Shown here in pieces: positions 28,273 to 37,497 of a DNA stretch of 64,000 bases (its first letter is position 1; every line of letters begins with the position of its first letter). The DNA comes from Niabella aurantiaca DSM 17617 (GTDB lineage Bacteria > Bacteroidota > Bacteroidia > Chitinophagales > Chitinophagaceae). Under the pieces are notes generated by a model. That model was not told where the DNA came from. It searched no databases and saw only the letters and a program-made list of their open reading frames with translations. The DNA lies in NCBI RefSeq assembly GCF_000374125.1, contig NZ_KB893646.1, positions 1-64,000 of the forward strand, written 5' to 3'. The position numbers were made by a program, and so were the translations under genes.

Positions 28273-29460
28273 CTAATAAAACATCGTCTTATACGGGTAC
28301 CGCACCTGGTACAGGTCTTTAACCTTATTCAGAATGGTGGCCCGTAATCCTTCTACATTCCGCCTTTCGGTTGCAGCAATAAATACGGCATTCCCGCCGG
28401 TTTCATGGTTCCACCGGTCATACAGGTCCTGCAGGATCTCTTTTTTGGTATCTTCACCCAGCCACTCATCAAAGGTCAGCTGTTCATACAGGTCCATTTT
28501 ATTAAAAACGGTGATCACGGGTTTGTCAAACGCCTTCAGCTCCTGCAGGGTTTTGTTCACGACCCCCATCTGGTCTTCATATTGCGGATGGGAGATGTCA
28601 ATAACGTGGATCAGTATATCCGCCTCTCGTACTTCATCCAGCGTGCTTTTAAAACTCTCGATCAAATGATGTGGCAGCTTGCGGATGAACCCAACAGTAT
28701 CGCTGAGCAGGAAGGGGGTGTTCTCAAACACCACTTTACTGGTGGTGGTATCCAGGGTAGCGAACAGCTTATTCTCAGCAAACACATCGCGCTTGCTCAG
28801 CAGGTTCATAATGGTGCTCTTTCCCACGTTGGTATAACCGACCAGCGCCACGCGGATGAACTCCCCGCGATTCTTGCGCTGGGTAGCCGACTGTTTGTCG
28901 ATTTCTTTCAGGCGGTTCCGCAGCAAGGAGATCTTTTCACGCACAATACGGCGGTCAGTTTCGATCTCCGTTTCCCCCGGTCCCCTTGTTCCGATACCGC
29001 CTCCCAGGCGCTCCAGGTGTTTCCACATCCCGCGCAGGCGGGGTAAAATGTATTGATATTGCGCCAGCTCAACCTGGGCCTTGGCTTCTGCCGTTTTTGC
29101 CCGCCGGGCAAAGATGTCGAGGATCAGGTCCGACCGGTCGATGGTCTTTACACCCAGTACCTTTTCAATATTGTTGATCTGGGCGCCGGAAAGCTCATCA
29201 TCGAAGATGGCCAGGTTTAGCTGGTGGGCAACAATATACTGGCGGATCTCCTCCAGCTTCCCTTTACCAACGAAGGTCCTGGAATCCGGATGCTGCAGCT
29301 TCTGAATGAAGCTTTTTTTTGTCTCTGCCCCGGCCGTTTCCGCCAGGAACGCCAGTTCCTCCAGGTATTCCACCACCTGCTGCTCCGTCTGGTCCTTCGT
29401 TACCACTCCAACAATGACGGCTGTTTCCGTTCCCTGTATTACATTCTTTTTATCAAGCAT
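28273..29460 (-). CDS. hflX: Ribosome-associated GTPase HflX
   Basis: A 395-residue cytoplasmic GTPase that splits and rescues stalled ribosomes. The N-terminal HflX domain (about 1-190, with GGIGTRGPGETEIETDRR near 153-170) precedes the G domain: G1 GYTNVGKST, G3 DTVGFI and G4 NKMD. Length is typical for the phylum. A TAACTTTG box lies 7 nt upstream of the ATG. It is transcribed alone; no hfq lies next to it, as is usual outside Proteobacteria. Confidence 0.95.
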   Translation of the reverse strand: MLDKKNVIQGTETAVIVGVVTKDQTEQQVVEYLEELAFLAETAGAETKKSFIQKLQHPDSRTFVGKGKLEEIRQYIVAHQLNLAIFDDELSGAQINNIEKVLGVKTIDRSDLILDIFARRAKTAEAKAQVELAQYQYILPRLRGMWKHLERLGGGIGTRGPGETEIETDRRIVREKISLLRNRLKEIDKQSATQRKNRGEFIRVALVGYTNVGKSTIMNLLSKRDVFAENKLFATLDTTTSKVVFENTPFLLSDTVGFIRKLPHHLIESFKSTLDEVREADILIHVIDISHPQYEDQMGVVNKTLQELKAFDKPVITVFNKMDLYEQLTFDEWLGEDTKKEILQDLYDRWNHETGGNAVFIAATERRNVEGLRATILNKVKDLYQVRYPYKTMFY

Positions 29461-29467
29461 GAATGGG

Positions 29468-29475
29468 CAAAGTTA
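29468..29475 (-). promoter_or_regulatory. TAnnTTTG -7 box of hflX
   Basis: CAAAGTTA on the plus strand is TAACTTTG on the minus strand, an exact consensus 7 nt before the hflX ATG, implying a very short leader. Confidence 0.35.
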
Positions 29476-29720
29476 ATACAAAGACCTGTAAGGTTTTTAA
29501 AAGTGAAACCGGAAGTAGTAAATAGTTAGCGGGAGATTTTCTTCCGTTCCTTTTAGGCGGCGAACAACAATTGAATAACGGCCCACAGAACGCACAGATT
29601 CTCACAGAAGTCTTAACAGATATCCATTATTCTGCAAAATCCTTAAAAAAATCGGGGATCAGGGGTCCGCGGATGTTCATGAAATCCGTAAGAAAAACAA
29701 CATATGCTAAAGCTGCAGAC

Positions 29721-30935
29721 CTACCGCTGGCTGGCAATGAGCAGGTTGAGATCGGTATAGCGGAGGTCAAAGCGCTGACTCAGGTAAAAATTGGTAAGAT
29801 GTCCTTTGAACAGGTAGATCCCGTTCCGGAGATGGAGCTGATGCCAGGCAAGCCGTTCGATGCCCCCCTCTTCCCCTGCCTCTATCAAAAGCGGCGCCAG
29901 CACATTGCTGATGGCCTGGGAGGCCGTACGGGCAAAACCAGAAGGAATATTGGGCACACAATAGTGAATGACACCGTATTTTAAAAAGATCGGGCTTTCG
30001 TGCGAAGTAACTTCTGAGGTCTCAAAACAACCACCCCGGTCGATGGTTGCGTCAATAATTACCGATCCCTGGCGCATACCGCTTACCATTTCCTCGGTAA
30101 CTACCAGGGGGCTCCGGCCCGATTCATTGGTGAGCGCCCCCACCGCAACCTCACAGGTCTTTAACTGTTTTGCAAGCAGCTTGGGCTCCAGCACAGAGGT
30201 CCACAGCCGGTGTCCGATGGCGTTTTCCAGCCGCTTTAAACGGGAAATATTGCTGTCGAACAATTTAACGGAAGCCCCCAGCGCCAGCGCCGCCCGCGCG
30301 GCATATTCCCCTACAATACCGGCGCCAATGATGACCACCTTGGTGGGAGCGATACCGGTAATGCCCCCCAGCAATACCCCCTTCCCATGATTCGCAGATC
30401 CCAGGTATTGAGCAGCGATCAGCATTACCGCACTGCCGGCGATCTCACTCATGCTGCGCACGATCGGATAGGAATCACTATCGTCCTTTAAATTTTCAAA
30501 CGAAAGCGCCGTGATCTTTTTTTGCATCATGGCATGCAGCACCTCCCTGCGCAGTACCGAAAGATGCAGCGGGGAAATAATGATCTGGTTGTATTGCAAC
30601 AGGGGCAGATCCTCTTCTACCACGGGCGCGCTTTTTACCAGGATGGGCGCCTTAAAAACATCTTCTCTTGAATAGACAATTTTGGCGCCGGCTTCGCTGT
30701 AATCTGCATCGCGGAAATGCGCGGCATCGCCGGCGTTGTGCTCCACAATCACCGAATGCCCGTTGTTGATCAGCACCGCCACCGCATCCGGTGTCAGTGA
30801 AACCCGGTTCTCCTGAAAAGCGATCTCCTTTGGAATACCAATGGTCATACCGCCGCCCTTTACGCGAATATCCAATGTTTCCTCCTGCGTTTCATAACTG
30901 AAGGAGGTGCTCACTATGGTTTTTATCTTACTCAT
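29721..30935 (-). CDS. ald: Alanine dehydrogenase
   Basis: A 404-residue cytoplasmic enzyme that interconverts L-alanine and pyruvate with NAD+. The N-terminal catalytic domain shows GIPKEIAFQENRVSLTP with the substrate Arg, a Lys in ILVKSAP and the catalytic His in ISPLHLS. The Rossmann motif is VVIIGAGIVGEYAA. About 29 residues precede the classical start (MTIGIPKEI); similar extensions are known in Bacteroidota members, so the start at 30935 is kept, with ATG 30848 as alternative. It lies just upstream of nothing related; tsaE ends 76 bp away on the same strand and could read into it. Confidence 0.9.
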   Translation of the reverse strand: MSKIKTIVSTSFSYETQEETLDIRVKGGGMTIGIPKEIAFQENRVSLTPDAVAVLINNGHSVIVEHNAGDAAHFRDADYSEAGAKIVYSREDVFKAPILVKSAPVVEEDLPLLQYNQIIISPLHLSVLRREVLHAMMQKKITALSFENLKDDSDSYPIVRSMSEIAGSAVMLIAAQYLGSANHGKGVLLGGITGIAPTKVVIIGAGIVGEYAARAALALGASVKLFDSNISRLKRLENAIGHRLWTSVLEPKLLAKQLKTCEVAVGALTNESGRSPLVVTEEMVSGMRQGSVIIDATIDRGGCFETSEVTSHESPIFLKYGVIHYCVPNIPSGFARTASQAISNVLAPLLIEAGEEGGIERLAWHQLHLRNGIYLFKGHLTNFYLSQRFDLRYTDLNLLIASQR

Positions 30936-31010
30936 AAAAGAAAGGGCCGGGGAAAATGACTTTCAGCAAAAGGTTTAAGTTGTATGATATGGTTCAAGCC
31001 GCAAAATTAC

Positions 31011-31436
31011 TTATTTTTTAAGTATTTCTATTTCCCGCTGTTCCCCGTCTTTTACCGTGAGCGATACATAGAGGGTCTCTCCGGGAAAAAGATCCGGCGC
31101 CTTTTCCGGCCACTCTACAAAACAATAATGACCACTGTACAGGCAATCTTCTACCCCGGCCCTTATGGCTTCTTCCTCATCCTGCAGCCGGTACAGGTCC
31201 ATATGATAAACCGAAGCCGGTCTTCCCTCATCCATAAAACGATATTCGTTAATGATGGAAAAAGTGGGGCTGCTCACCACATCCTCAACCTGCAATATCT
31301 GGCAAAGGGTATAGATCAATGTCGTTTTCCCTGCGCCCATCTGCCCGTAAAAGGCAATGATCTTTTTATCCGCAAGCTGCTGCAACAGCCACCCGGCCAC
31401 CTGTATGATATCGTCTTGTGAAAATTCCTTTTTCAT
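31011..31436 (-). CDS. tsaE: tRNA threonylcarbamoyladenosine biosynthesis ATPase TsaE
   Basis: A 141-residue cytoplasmic P-loop ATPase that works with TsaB/TsaD to make t6A37 in tRNA. The Walker A motif GQMGAGKTT is at residues 31-39, followed by the conserved SSPTFSIINEY and the D-x-Y-R (YHMDLYRL) segment; FVEWPEKA near the C-terminus is also typical. The frame runs back to a TTG at 31478, but the family N-terminus begins at ATG 31436, which also has a TATCTTTG box 4 nt upstream. The ald gene follows on the same strand. Confidence 0.93.
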   Translation of the reverse strand: MKKEFSQDDIIQVAGWLLQQLADKKIIAFYGQMGAGKTTLIYTLCQILQVEDVVSSPTFSIINEYRFMDEGRPASVYHMDLYRLQDEEEAIRAGVEDCLYSGHYCFVEWPEKAPDLFPGETLYVSLTVKDGEQREIEILKK

Positions 31437-31440
31437 CTGG

Positions 31441-31448
31441 CAAAGATA
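31441..31448 (-). promoter_or_regulatory. TAnnTTTG -7 box of tsaE
   Basis: CAAAGATA on the plus strand reads TATCTTTG, exact consensus, 4 nt before the tsaE ATG. Its position supports the ATG start over the upstream TTG and implies a leaderless message. Confidence 0.4.
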
Positions 31449-31510
31449 TATCCCGTAAAGGGTAAATGAAGCAGGCAACTGATAAAAGTCGACAGATGCG
31501 GCACCCCCCT

Positions 31511-31543
31511 AAAAAAAGTTGCCGGCCTGCGCCAGCAACTTTT
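31511..31543 (-). terminator. Intrinsic terminator after the first tandem receptor
   Basis: AAAAGTTGC (31514-31522) / GCAACTTTT (31535-31543), 12-nt loop; on the minus strand the stem is followed by seven T. It closes the 31572-34022 gene. Confidence 0.75.
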
Positions 31544-31571
31544 ACCTATACTACCAACAAAACTAAGACGG

Positions 31572-34022
31572 TTACTGGCCGGGTGTGGAGCTGCCACCAC
31601 TGGCTCTTTTGCTTTCATCATCCAGGCCCGTTTTGCGCTGCCGCGCCGATTTTACCTGTTTGTTTCCAAACCGGTAGGTAAAGTTCAGCTTAAACTGACG
31701 GCTGTCCCATTTGGCGATCACATAGTTGTAGGCCCCCGCAAAATTCATATCCCCGGTAAACCGCATGGTCTTAAACAGATCGTCCACACTTGCTTTCAGA
31801 GTACCATTGCCATTCAGAACGGTCTTTTGCATTCCCAAACTGATAAAGCCCATCGATCTGCCCTTGAAGGTTCCGGCCCATACAAACGGCGACAGATACA
31901 GCCCGGTCAGTTCCGCGGTCCAGGTCTTTGCAAACTTTAATGAATGCTGCATAAAGTACTGAACATTGAAATTTTTTGTATGAATATCCTTCCCATCCCC
32001 AAAGCTCGCTTCATACAAAGAGTAGTTGGCGGTAAGGTTGGAGAAGAAAGTGTAGGTCTTATAAGTGAACGGATAAGAAACGTTGAGGCTGAATACATCC
32101 TGGTTGGCCAGGTTTTCGTTGGTCTGGAACGATTTTGTTTTATCGATGGTATCGATCAGCTGCACGAACATATCCTTTACATGACTGTAATTTAACGAGG
32201 TATTGAGCTTGAATTTATACGTATGGGTAATACCCACGGTATTGGTATATTGCGGCTTCAGATTGGTATTTCCCCGCGCATAGAGATAATCATTCAGCCG
32301 GTATTCAAACGGGTTGAGATCATCATAGTCCGGGCGGTCGATCCGGCGGCTGTAGCTGATGCTCCACTGGTTCATGGGGTTTTTGTTATAGGTAACCGAT
32401 GCACTGGGAAACAGGTCCGTATAATCCCGTTTTACCTTTCCCTCGTAGTCCTTATAGGCCTGTGTGGCTTCATCCCATTGCTTACCCGTGGAAGTTCCGT
32501 TGGAATGGGTATTTTCTGCCCTCAGCCCTACCTGGTAAGAAAAGGTTTTGTACGCCCGGTTATAGTTTACATACAGGGCATTTACGTTTTCCCGGTATTT
32601 GAAGTAATTGCTTTTTCCATAATCCAGGGACTCGGTACTGCCATTGGCATCATAGTTCTTAAAGTCATTGCCGGTGTTTACAAAATTCAATTTACCACCG
32701 TAGCCCAGCTTGCCTTTGAGGAAGGGGTGCTCATAGTCCAGCTTAAACGAATACAGGTCTATATTTGTGGCAGTGATGATCCTGTAAATGTTGCGGCTCT
32801 GTTCCGTTCCGTCGGCTGCGCGCATATAGATATTGGGCACATACTGGTTCCCGTCGATCTTAAAGTGTCCGTAATCCAGGTCTACATTCAGCTCCCGCCC
32901 GGAGGTATCGGCATAACGGTAGTTGAGGTTCCCGTTCAGGTTATTGCGGTCCCGGAGCGTTTGGGTATTGGTATAGAGGATCCGGTCAGTAACACCTGTG
33001 GGTTTGTACGCGATGGGCATATTGCCTGGCTCCCGGCGATCCACATCAGCGATATTGCCATTTACCATTACACCGATGGTATTCCTGGAGTTGATGAAAT
33101 AATCAACCCCTGCTTTAAAATTATGCCCCTTGAGATAGTTTTTGCTGATCATATTCTGATCAAAAAGGCTGTCGCTTACCTCGCGCCTTATATACTGCTT
33201 GCTGAAACGCAGGCCCTGGTTGTAATTATAGCTCCCGAAAACATTTACGTTCTTATTGCGGTGGTTCAGATTGATCCCTCCGTTATAATTGGCATAGGTA
33301 GCCACATTCGCCCCGGCGGTAATGGTACCGTTCGTTCCAAAGGCTTTGTTCTTCTTCAGACGGATATTGATGATGCCTGCGTTCCCTGCCGCTTCATATT
33401 TTGCTGACGGGTTGGTGATCAATTCGATGGCTTCTATATCGGAGGACTGAAGGGACCTTAAATAGCTCGCCAGGTCGGCGCCGGTGAGGGGAGAGGGTTT
33501 TCCGTCTATATAAATACGCACGCCGTTTTTGCCGGCCATACTGATATTGTCATCTTTATCTACCAGCACTCCCGGAGATTTACGCAGCAGCTCCAGCCCG
33601 TCATTGCCCGTAGCATTAATGGTCCCTTCTACATTTACCACCATGCGTCCGGGCTTCACCTCCACAAGCGGTTTTTTTGAAGTAACCACCACACCAGACA
33701 ATTGGGTGCTGCTCTTTTCGAGGGCGATATCGTCCAGTTTCAGATCAGCGCCGTCATAGTCAAATACGGATGAATAGGCCGGGGCGTACCCTATATTGGT
33801 AGCCATTACCAGGTAGCGTCCATTGGATATGGATTCAAACCGGTAACCGCCGTCGGTGCCGGCTGCATTTAATTTTACAATAGAAGAATCTTTGGCATTT
33901 AATAGCGAAACGGTTGTGTTTTCCACCGGCTTTCCCGCATCATCCTTTACGGTCCCCGAAATAACCTGAGCCTGAATGGTTGCATAAAAGAAAAAGAACA
34001 GTGGTGTTAATAATAATTTCAT
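31572..34022 (-). CDS. TonB-dependent outer-membrane receptor, OMP_b-brl_3 type (paralogue 1)
   Basis: An 816-residue receptor-like protein: signal peptide (residues 1-19, ending TIQAQ), carboxypeptidase-regulatory-like domain (about 20-105, VISGTVKDDAGKPVENTTV), plug (about 120-225: DGLELLRKSPGVLVDKDD, RIYIDGKPSPL, IELITNPSAKYEAAGNAGI) and an outer-membrane barrel with the DRPDYDDLNPFEYRLNDYLY strand-turn typical of this family. No SusD partner is next to it. It is about 240 bp from a clear paralogue of similar length on the same strand. A TAAGTTTG box at 34054-34061 (minus strand) is a likely -7 element. Substrate unknown; peptides, metal complexes or small glycans are all possible. Confidence 0.85.
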   Translation of the reverse strand: MKLLLTPLFFFFYATIQAQVISGTVKDDAGKPVENTTVSLLNAKDSSIVKLNAAGTDGGYRFESISNGRYLVMATNIGYAPAYSSVFDYDGADLKLDDIALEKSSTQLSGVVVTSKKPLVEVKPGRMVVNVEGTINATGNDGLELLRKSPGVLVDKDDNISMAGKNGVRIYIDGKPSPLTGADLASYLRSLQSSDIEAIELITNPSAKYEAAGNAGIINIRLKKNKAFGTNGTITAGANVATYANYNGGINLNHRNKNVNVFGSYNYNQGLRFSKQYIRREVSDSLFDQNMISKNYLKGHNFKAGVDYFINSRNTIGVMVNGNIADVDRREPGNMPIAYKPTGVTDRILYTNTQTLRDRNNLNGNLNYRYADTSGRELNVDLDYGHFKIDGNQYVPNIYMRAADGTEQSRNIYRIITATNIDLYSFKLDYEHPFLKGKLGYGGKLNFVNTGNDFKNYDANGSTESLDYGKSNYFKYRENVNALYVNYNRAYKTFSYQVGLRAENTHSNGTSTGKQWDEATQAYKDYEGKVKRDYTDLFPSASVTYNKNPMNQWSISYSRRIDRPDYDDLNPFEYRLNDYLYARGNTNLKPQYTNTVGITHTYKFKLNTSLNYSHVKDMFVQLIDTIDKTKSFQTNENLANQDVFSLNVSYPFTYKTYTFFSNLTANYSLYEASFGDGKDIHTKNFNVQYFMQHSLKFAKTWTAELTGLYLSPFVWAGTFKGRSMGFISLGMQKTVLNGNGTLKASVDDLFKTMRFTGDMNFAGAYNYVIAKWDSRQFKLNFTYRFGNKQVKSARQRKTGLDDESKRASGGSSTPGQ

Positions 34023-34264
34023 AAAAATAGTTTGTAGTCATCTTTTGAGGGAGCAAACTTAACAGTAAAATTCCTGCGAAAGAACCGGGCGCCGTTTAAC
34101 GGTAAAAAATCTCCTGCGAATGGCCGTTTTTGCAGGTCAAACTGCGGGCGACGGGAACGGCCCGTAATGTTTTACATGCTATGGTACAGGGTTTTGAAAA
34201 AAACCGCCGCGACCGGAGGGAAGGAACAGGCATCAAAAGCCCGCCACCCTGAATCGGTTAATAC

Positions 34265-36703
34265 TTATCCACCCCCGCTTTTTACGCGGTTTTGTTCATC
34301 CCCGGCACCACCGGTACGGCGGCGGGCGGGTTTGATATTTCCTTTGCCAAACTTATAGGTGAAGGAAATATTGAACTGGCGGTTATCCCGGCGGCGGTCA
34401 TTGGCCACTGAAAGGTCCACATCCGCATAACGGGAAGAGCCGCTGAAGTTACTGGTGCGGAAAAGATCCCTTACCCCGATTTTGACCGTTCCGTTCTTAT
34501 GAAACAGCTGCTTTGCCAGCGCAAGGTTCAGGGCGCCCATCGGGCGGGCGATTATTAAGCCCTCGGACGGGCTGGAGCTGTACCAGCCGTTTAGCTCAGC
34601 TGTCCACGTTTTGGCAAACGAAAAACTGCTGGTAAGGTTTGCGTCCAGCGTGTTCACCATCAGTTCCACCGGTATATTTTTAGCCCCATCGGTATATAAG
34701 CCCTTATATTGGTTGTTAAATATACCACTGTAAACGCTCAGGTTCCACCACGACAGCAGCTGTTTGTTTGCCGAAACCGAAAAGCCCCATTGCCTTCTTT
34801 TGCTGAAGTTTTCCGTGGTCTGAAAAGCGGTCTTCTTTTCCGTGTTCTGCTTGATGAGCTGTGTAATGATGTTATTTGTTTGGGTATGGCTGACGGTGAA
34901 TGTAAGAAAGCGGTTCAACGTATGGCTCACCTCTACCCTGTTAGAGAACTCCGGCTGTAAATAGGGGTTACCCTGTCCATAGGTAAGGGAATCCAGGAAG
35001 AATACAAAAGGATTCAGGTCATCATAATCCGGTCTTCTTATCCGGCGGCTATAAGCCATGCTCAACTGATTTTTATCGTTAAAGCTATATACGGCGCCTA
35101 TATTGGGAAACAGGTTGGTATAGTTCCGTTTGAAACTACTGTCGATGGTTACCTGCGTACCTTTGGCATTGGTATTCTCCACCCGCAAACCTCCGGTAAA
35201 TTCCCATTTTTTTACCGTGGCGGTAAGGATGGCGTAGGCGGCGTTGATGTTCTCCCGGTAAATAAAATGATTGGTACGCTGCCGGTCCATATACCAGCCG
35301 GTGCTGGTGTCTCTCTCGTACGATACATTATTATCCGTGTTCACAAAACTGCTTTTCAGGCCCGTTTCCAGCTTCAGATTTTTGTTAAAGGGGTGGATAT
35401 AATCCATTTTACCGCTATAGATTTTAATAATGGAGGGAAAATCGCCATGCAGCAATACCGTATTTCCTCTTTGGCTGTTGTCCGGGTTGTGCACGTTGGT
35501 TGTTAAAAAATTACTGCCCCGGCTTTCATAATACCCCTGATCGATATCCACCGAGAATTCGCGCCCGGCCGAATCAAAAGTGTGTTTGTAATTGAAATTG
35601 GTATTGATGTTTTTGGATTCGCTGGCATTATATGCATCTGAGATAAAAACAGTATTGATACTGCCGTCCGCATCCCGCAGGTTGGAGGCGCTTTTCTGCC
35701 AGTTCTTCCAGGGGTTGATGTTGCCCGTAACCACAATACCCGCTACGTCCTTTGGCGTAAAATTGTAGTCAAAACCCAGTTTTCCGTTGTGCCACTGGCT
35801 TTTGTTGTGTCTTTCCGTTTTCTGGTCGGAAGACCCGGAAAATACTTCCTCTTTATAAAAATTACGGTGGATGGTTAACGTTCCCAGCCCTTCCCAGACG
35901 CCGCCGTTATAGCTGCCAAATACGTTGATCTTATTGTTGCGGTAATTAAAATTGGCCCCGCCGTTGTATTTGGGATAGACCCCCTGGGCATAATTGAGGT
36001 TCAGGTTCCCGTTCATGCCTTTTATCGTTCCTTTTTTGGTTTTGATATTGATCACCCCGGCCCCGCCGGCAGCATCGTATTTGGCCGGCGGATTCGTCAT
36101 GATCTCAATCTGGTCGAGCCCGCTTGCCTGGATGCTCTTTAAAAAAGCGGCCAGCTGGGTGCCCGACAGGTAGGTCTGTTTGCCATCGATCAATATCAAT
36201 ACGCCTCCTTTTCCCTTGAGGCTTACGTTTCCATCCGCATCAACGGATACGCCGGGCGATTTTTCCAGTATCTCCAGCACATTCAGCCCCGCATTGGTAG
36301 GAGAAGCGTCCACATTCACCACGGTCTTCCCAGCCTTCACCTCAAAAGGCGGTCTTTTTGAAGTAACCACTACCCCGGTCAGCTGCGTATTGTTCTTCTC
36401 CAAGACGATCGCATCCACCGTCGCATCCCCGCCTTCAAACTTTATGGGAGCTGAATAACTCTTTGTATATCCTACATTGGAAGCCATTACAAGGTAGCTG
36501 CCGGAATGCAATTTGTTGAACCGGAACTTCCCGGTCTTATCTGCAGTCGTTATCTGTTTCACCGAAGAATCCTGTGTACTCAAAAGCGAAACGGATGCTT
36601 TTTCCAAAGGTTTGCTGTCGGTGCCCGTAATTTTCCCGGAAATGCTCTGCGCCTGCGCCCACACACTCCCGATACTGAATCCGATCAAAAAAATCTTTCT
36701 CAT
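34265..36703 (-). CDS. TonB-dependent outer-membrane receptor, OMP_b-brl_3 type (paralogue 2)
   Basis: An 812-residue protein with the same order of parts as its neighbour: signal peptide (ending WAQAQ), carboxypeptidase-like domain (SISGKITGTDSKPLEKASV), plug (VLEILEKSPGVSVDADG, LILIDGKQTYLSG, IEIMTNPPAKYDAAGGAGV) and barrel (RRPDYDDLNPFVFFLDSLTY). Shared segments such as VVVTSKRP and the NPSAKY/NPPAKY plug motif show descent from one gene by tandem duplication, now well diverged. The frame extends upstream to 36778 but the signal peptide fixes the start at ATG 36703. A TAGTTTTG box is at 36725-36732 on the minus strand. The 36733-37024 spacer upstream holds nothing else that I can name. Confidence 0.85.
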   Translation of the reverse strand: MRKIFLIGFSIGSVWAQAQSISGKITGTDSKPLEKASVSLLSTQDSSVKQITTADKTGKFRFNKLHSGSYLVMASNVGYTKSYSAPIKFEGGDATVDAIVLEKNNTQLTGVVVTSKRPPFEVKAGKTVVNVDASPTNAGLNVLEILEKSPGVSVDADGNVSLKGKGGVLILIDGKQTYLSGTQLAAFLKSIQASGLDQIEIMTNPPAKYDAAGGAGVINIKTKKGTIKGMNGNLNLNYAQGVYPKYNGGANFNYRNNKINVFGSYNGGVWEGLGTLTIHRNFYKEEVFSGSSDQKTERHNKSQWHNGKLGFDYNFTPKDVAGIVVTGNINPWKNWQKSASNLRDADGSINTVFISDAYNASESKNINTNFNYKHTFDSAGREFSVDIDQGYYESRGSNFLTTNVHNPDNSQRGNTVLLHGDFPSIIKIYSGKMDYIHPFNKNLKLETGLKSSFVNTDNNVSYERDTSTGWYMDRQRTNHFIYRENINAAYAILTATVKKWEFTGGLRVENTNAKGTQVTIDSSFKRNYTNLFPNIGAVYSFNDKNQLSMAYSRRIRRPDYDDLNPFVFFLDSLTYGQGNPYLQPEFSNRVEVSHTLNRFLTFTVSHTQTNNIITQLIKQNTEKKTAFQTTENFSKRRQWGFSVSANKQLLSWWNLSVYSGIFNNQYKGLYTDGAKNIPVELMVNTLDANLTSSFSFAKTWTAELNGWYSSSPSEGLIIARPMGALNLALAKQLFHKNGTVKIGVRDLFRTSNFSGSSRYADVDLSVANDRRRDNRQFNISFTYKFGKGNIKPARRRTGGAGDEQNRVKSGGG

Positions 36704-37024
36704 AGTTGATGCGATTGTATAACACAAAACTAAAGTGCCGGCCTTCCCCGGGCCAGCTATTACCGGTAAATGGGGCAAAACATCCGTTAATTGTGATAAA
36801 ATGCCCTTTAAGCGGATGTTAAAATCATCTTTGGATCAGAGGCCTTCTGTAAGGAACCGGTGCAGGTTCCAGCGCACCCGTCTGCTACACTAAATCGCGC
36901 AGCAGAAGAAAATGTTACACGATTTTCAGCAGCTTTCTGAAAAATTAGCAGTCCTTTAAAAATTATCCTTTTAAAAATGGAATATTGGGTTCCTTTACTC
37001 ATATTTGTACTCAAAAATATTGTT

Positions 37025-37402
37025 ATGAGTTATCCTGAAACCTTACGTTATACCAAAGATCATGAATGGATCAGTCTTGATGGTGATATAGCAACTATTG
37101 GCATTACGGATTTTGCACAAAGAGAACTGGGCGATATCGTGTATGTTGAAGTGGAAACAATCGGAACATCGTTAAAGGCCGGGGATGTTTTTGGAACCGT
37201 GGAGGCCGTAAAAACGGTTTCCGACCTTTTTTTGCCGGTTGACGGGGAAGTTACTGAACTGAACGAAGCGCTTGGCAATGCGCCCGAGCTGGTTAATACC
37301 GATCCTTATGGCGAAGGCTGGATGATCAGGATGAAGGTTGCCAACCCTGCAGATGTAGCCGCCTTACTGGATGCGGCTGCTTACGAGGCCCTGGTGGGGT
37401 AA
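37025..37402 (+). CDS. gcvH: Glycine cleavage system H protein
   Basis: A 125-residue cytoplasmic carrier whose lipoylated lysine shuttles the aminomethyl group between the P, T and L proteins. The lipoyl site is K63 in GTVEAVKTVSD. The segment KDHEWI near the N-terminus and the acidic 'E-L-V-N-x-D-P-Y-G-E-G-W-M' segment near the C-terminus are the family hallmarks. The open frame runs back to 36977, but the family start is ATG 37025. No other gcv gene is in the window, which is usual in this group. A terminator follows at 37451. Confidence 0.95.
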   Translation: MSYPETLRYTKDHEWISLDGDIATIGITDFAQRELGDIVYVEVETIGTSLKAGDVFGTVEAVKTVSDLFLPVDGEVTELNEALGNAPELVNTDPYGEGWMIRMKVANPADVAALLDAAAYEALVG

Positions 37403-37450
37403 CCCGCTGCTGACACACAAAATGATGCAATTAAATATTAAACAAGTTAC

Positions 37451-37485
37451 AGCCATTCACATTCCGTGACTGGCTTTTTTTATTT
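37451..37485 (+). terminator. Intrinsic terminator after gcvH
   Basis: AGCCATTCAC / GTGACTGGCT form a 9-bp stem with one mismatch and a 5-nt loop, followed by seven T at about 37474-37481. Confidence 0.7.
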
Positions 37486-37497
37486 CCTAAATTGTAT

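Noticed and set aside
32223-33407. A 394-codon open frame antisense to the first tandem receptor
   Set aside because: It is the shadow of a well-supported TonB-dependent receptor in a GC-moderate gene; its composition is rich in Ile/Val/Gly without domains, and no promoter is seen.
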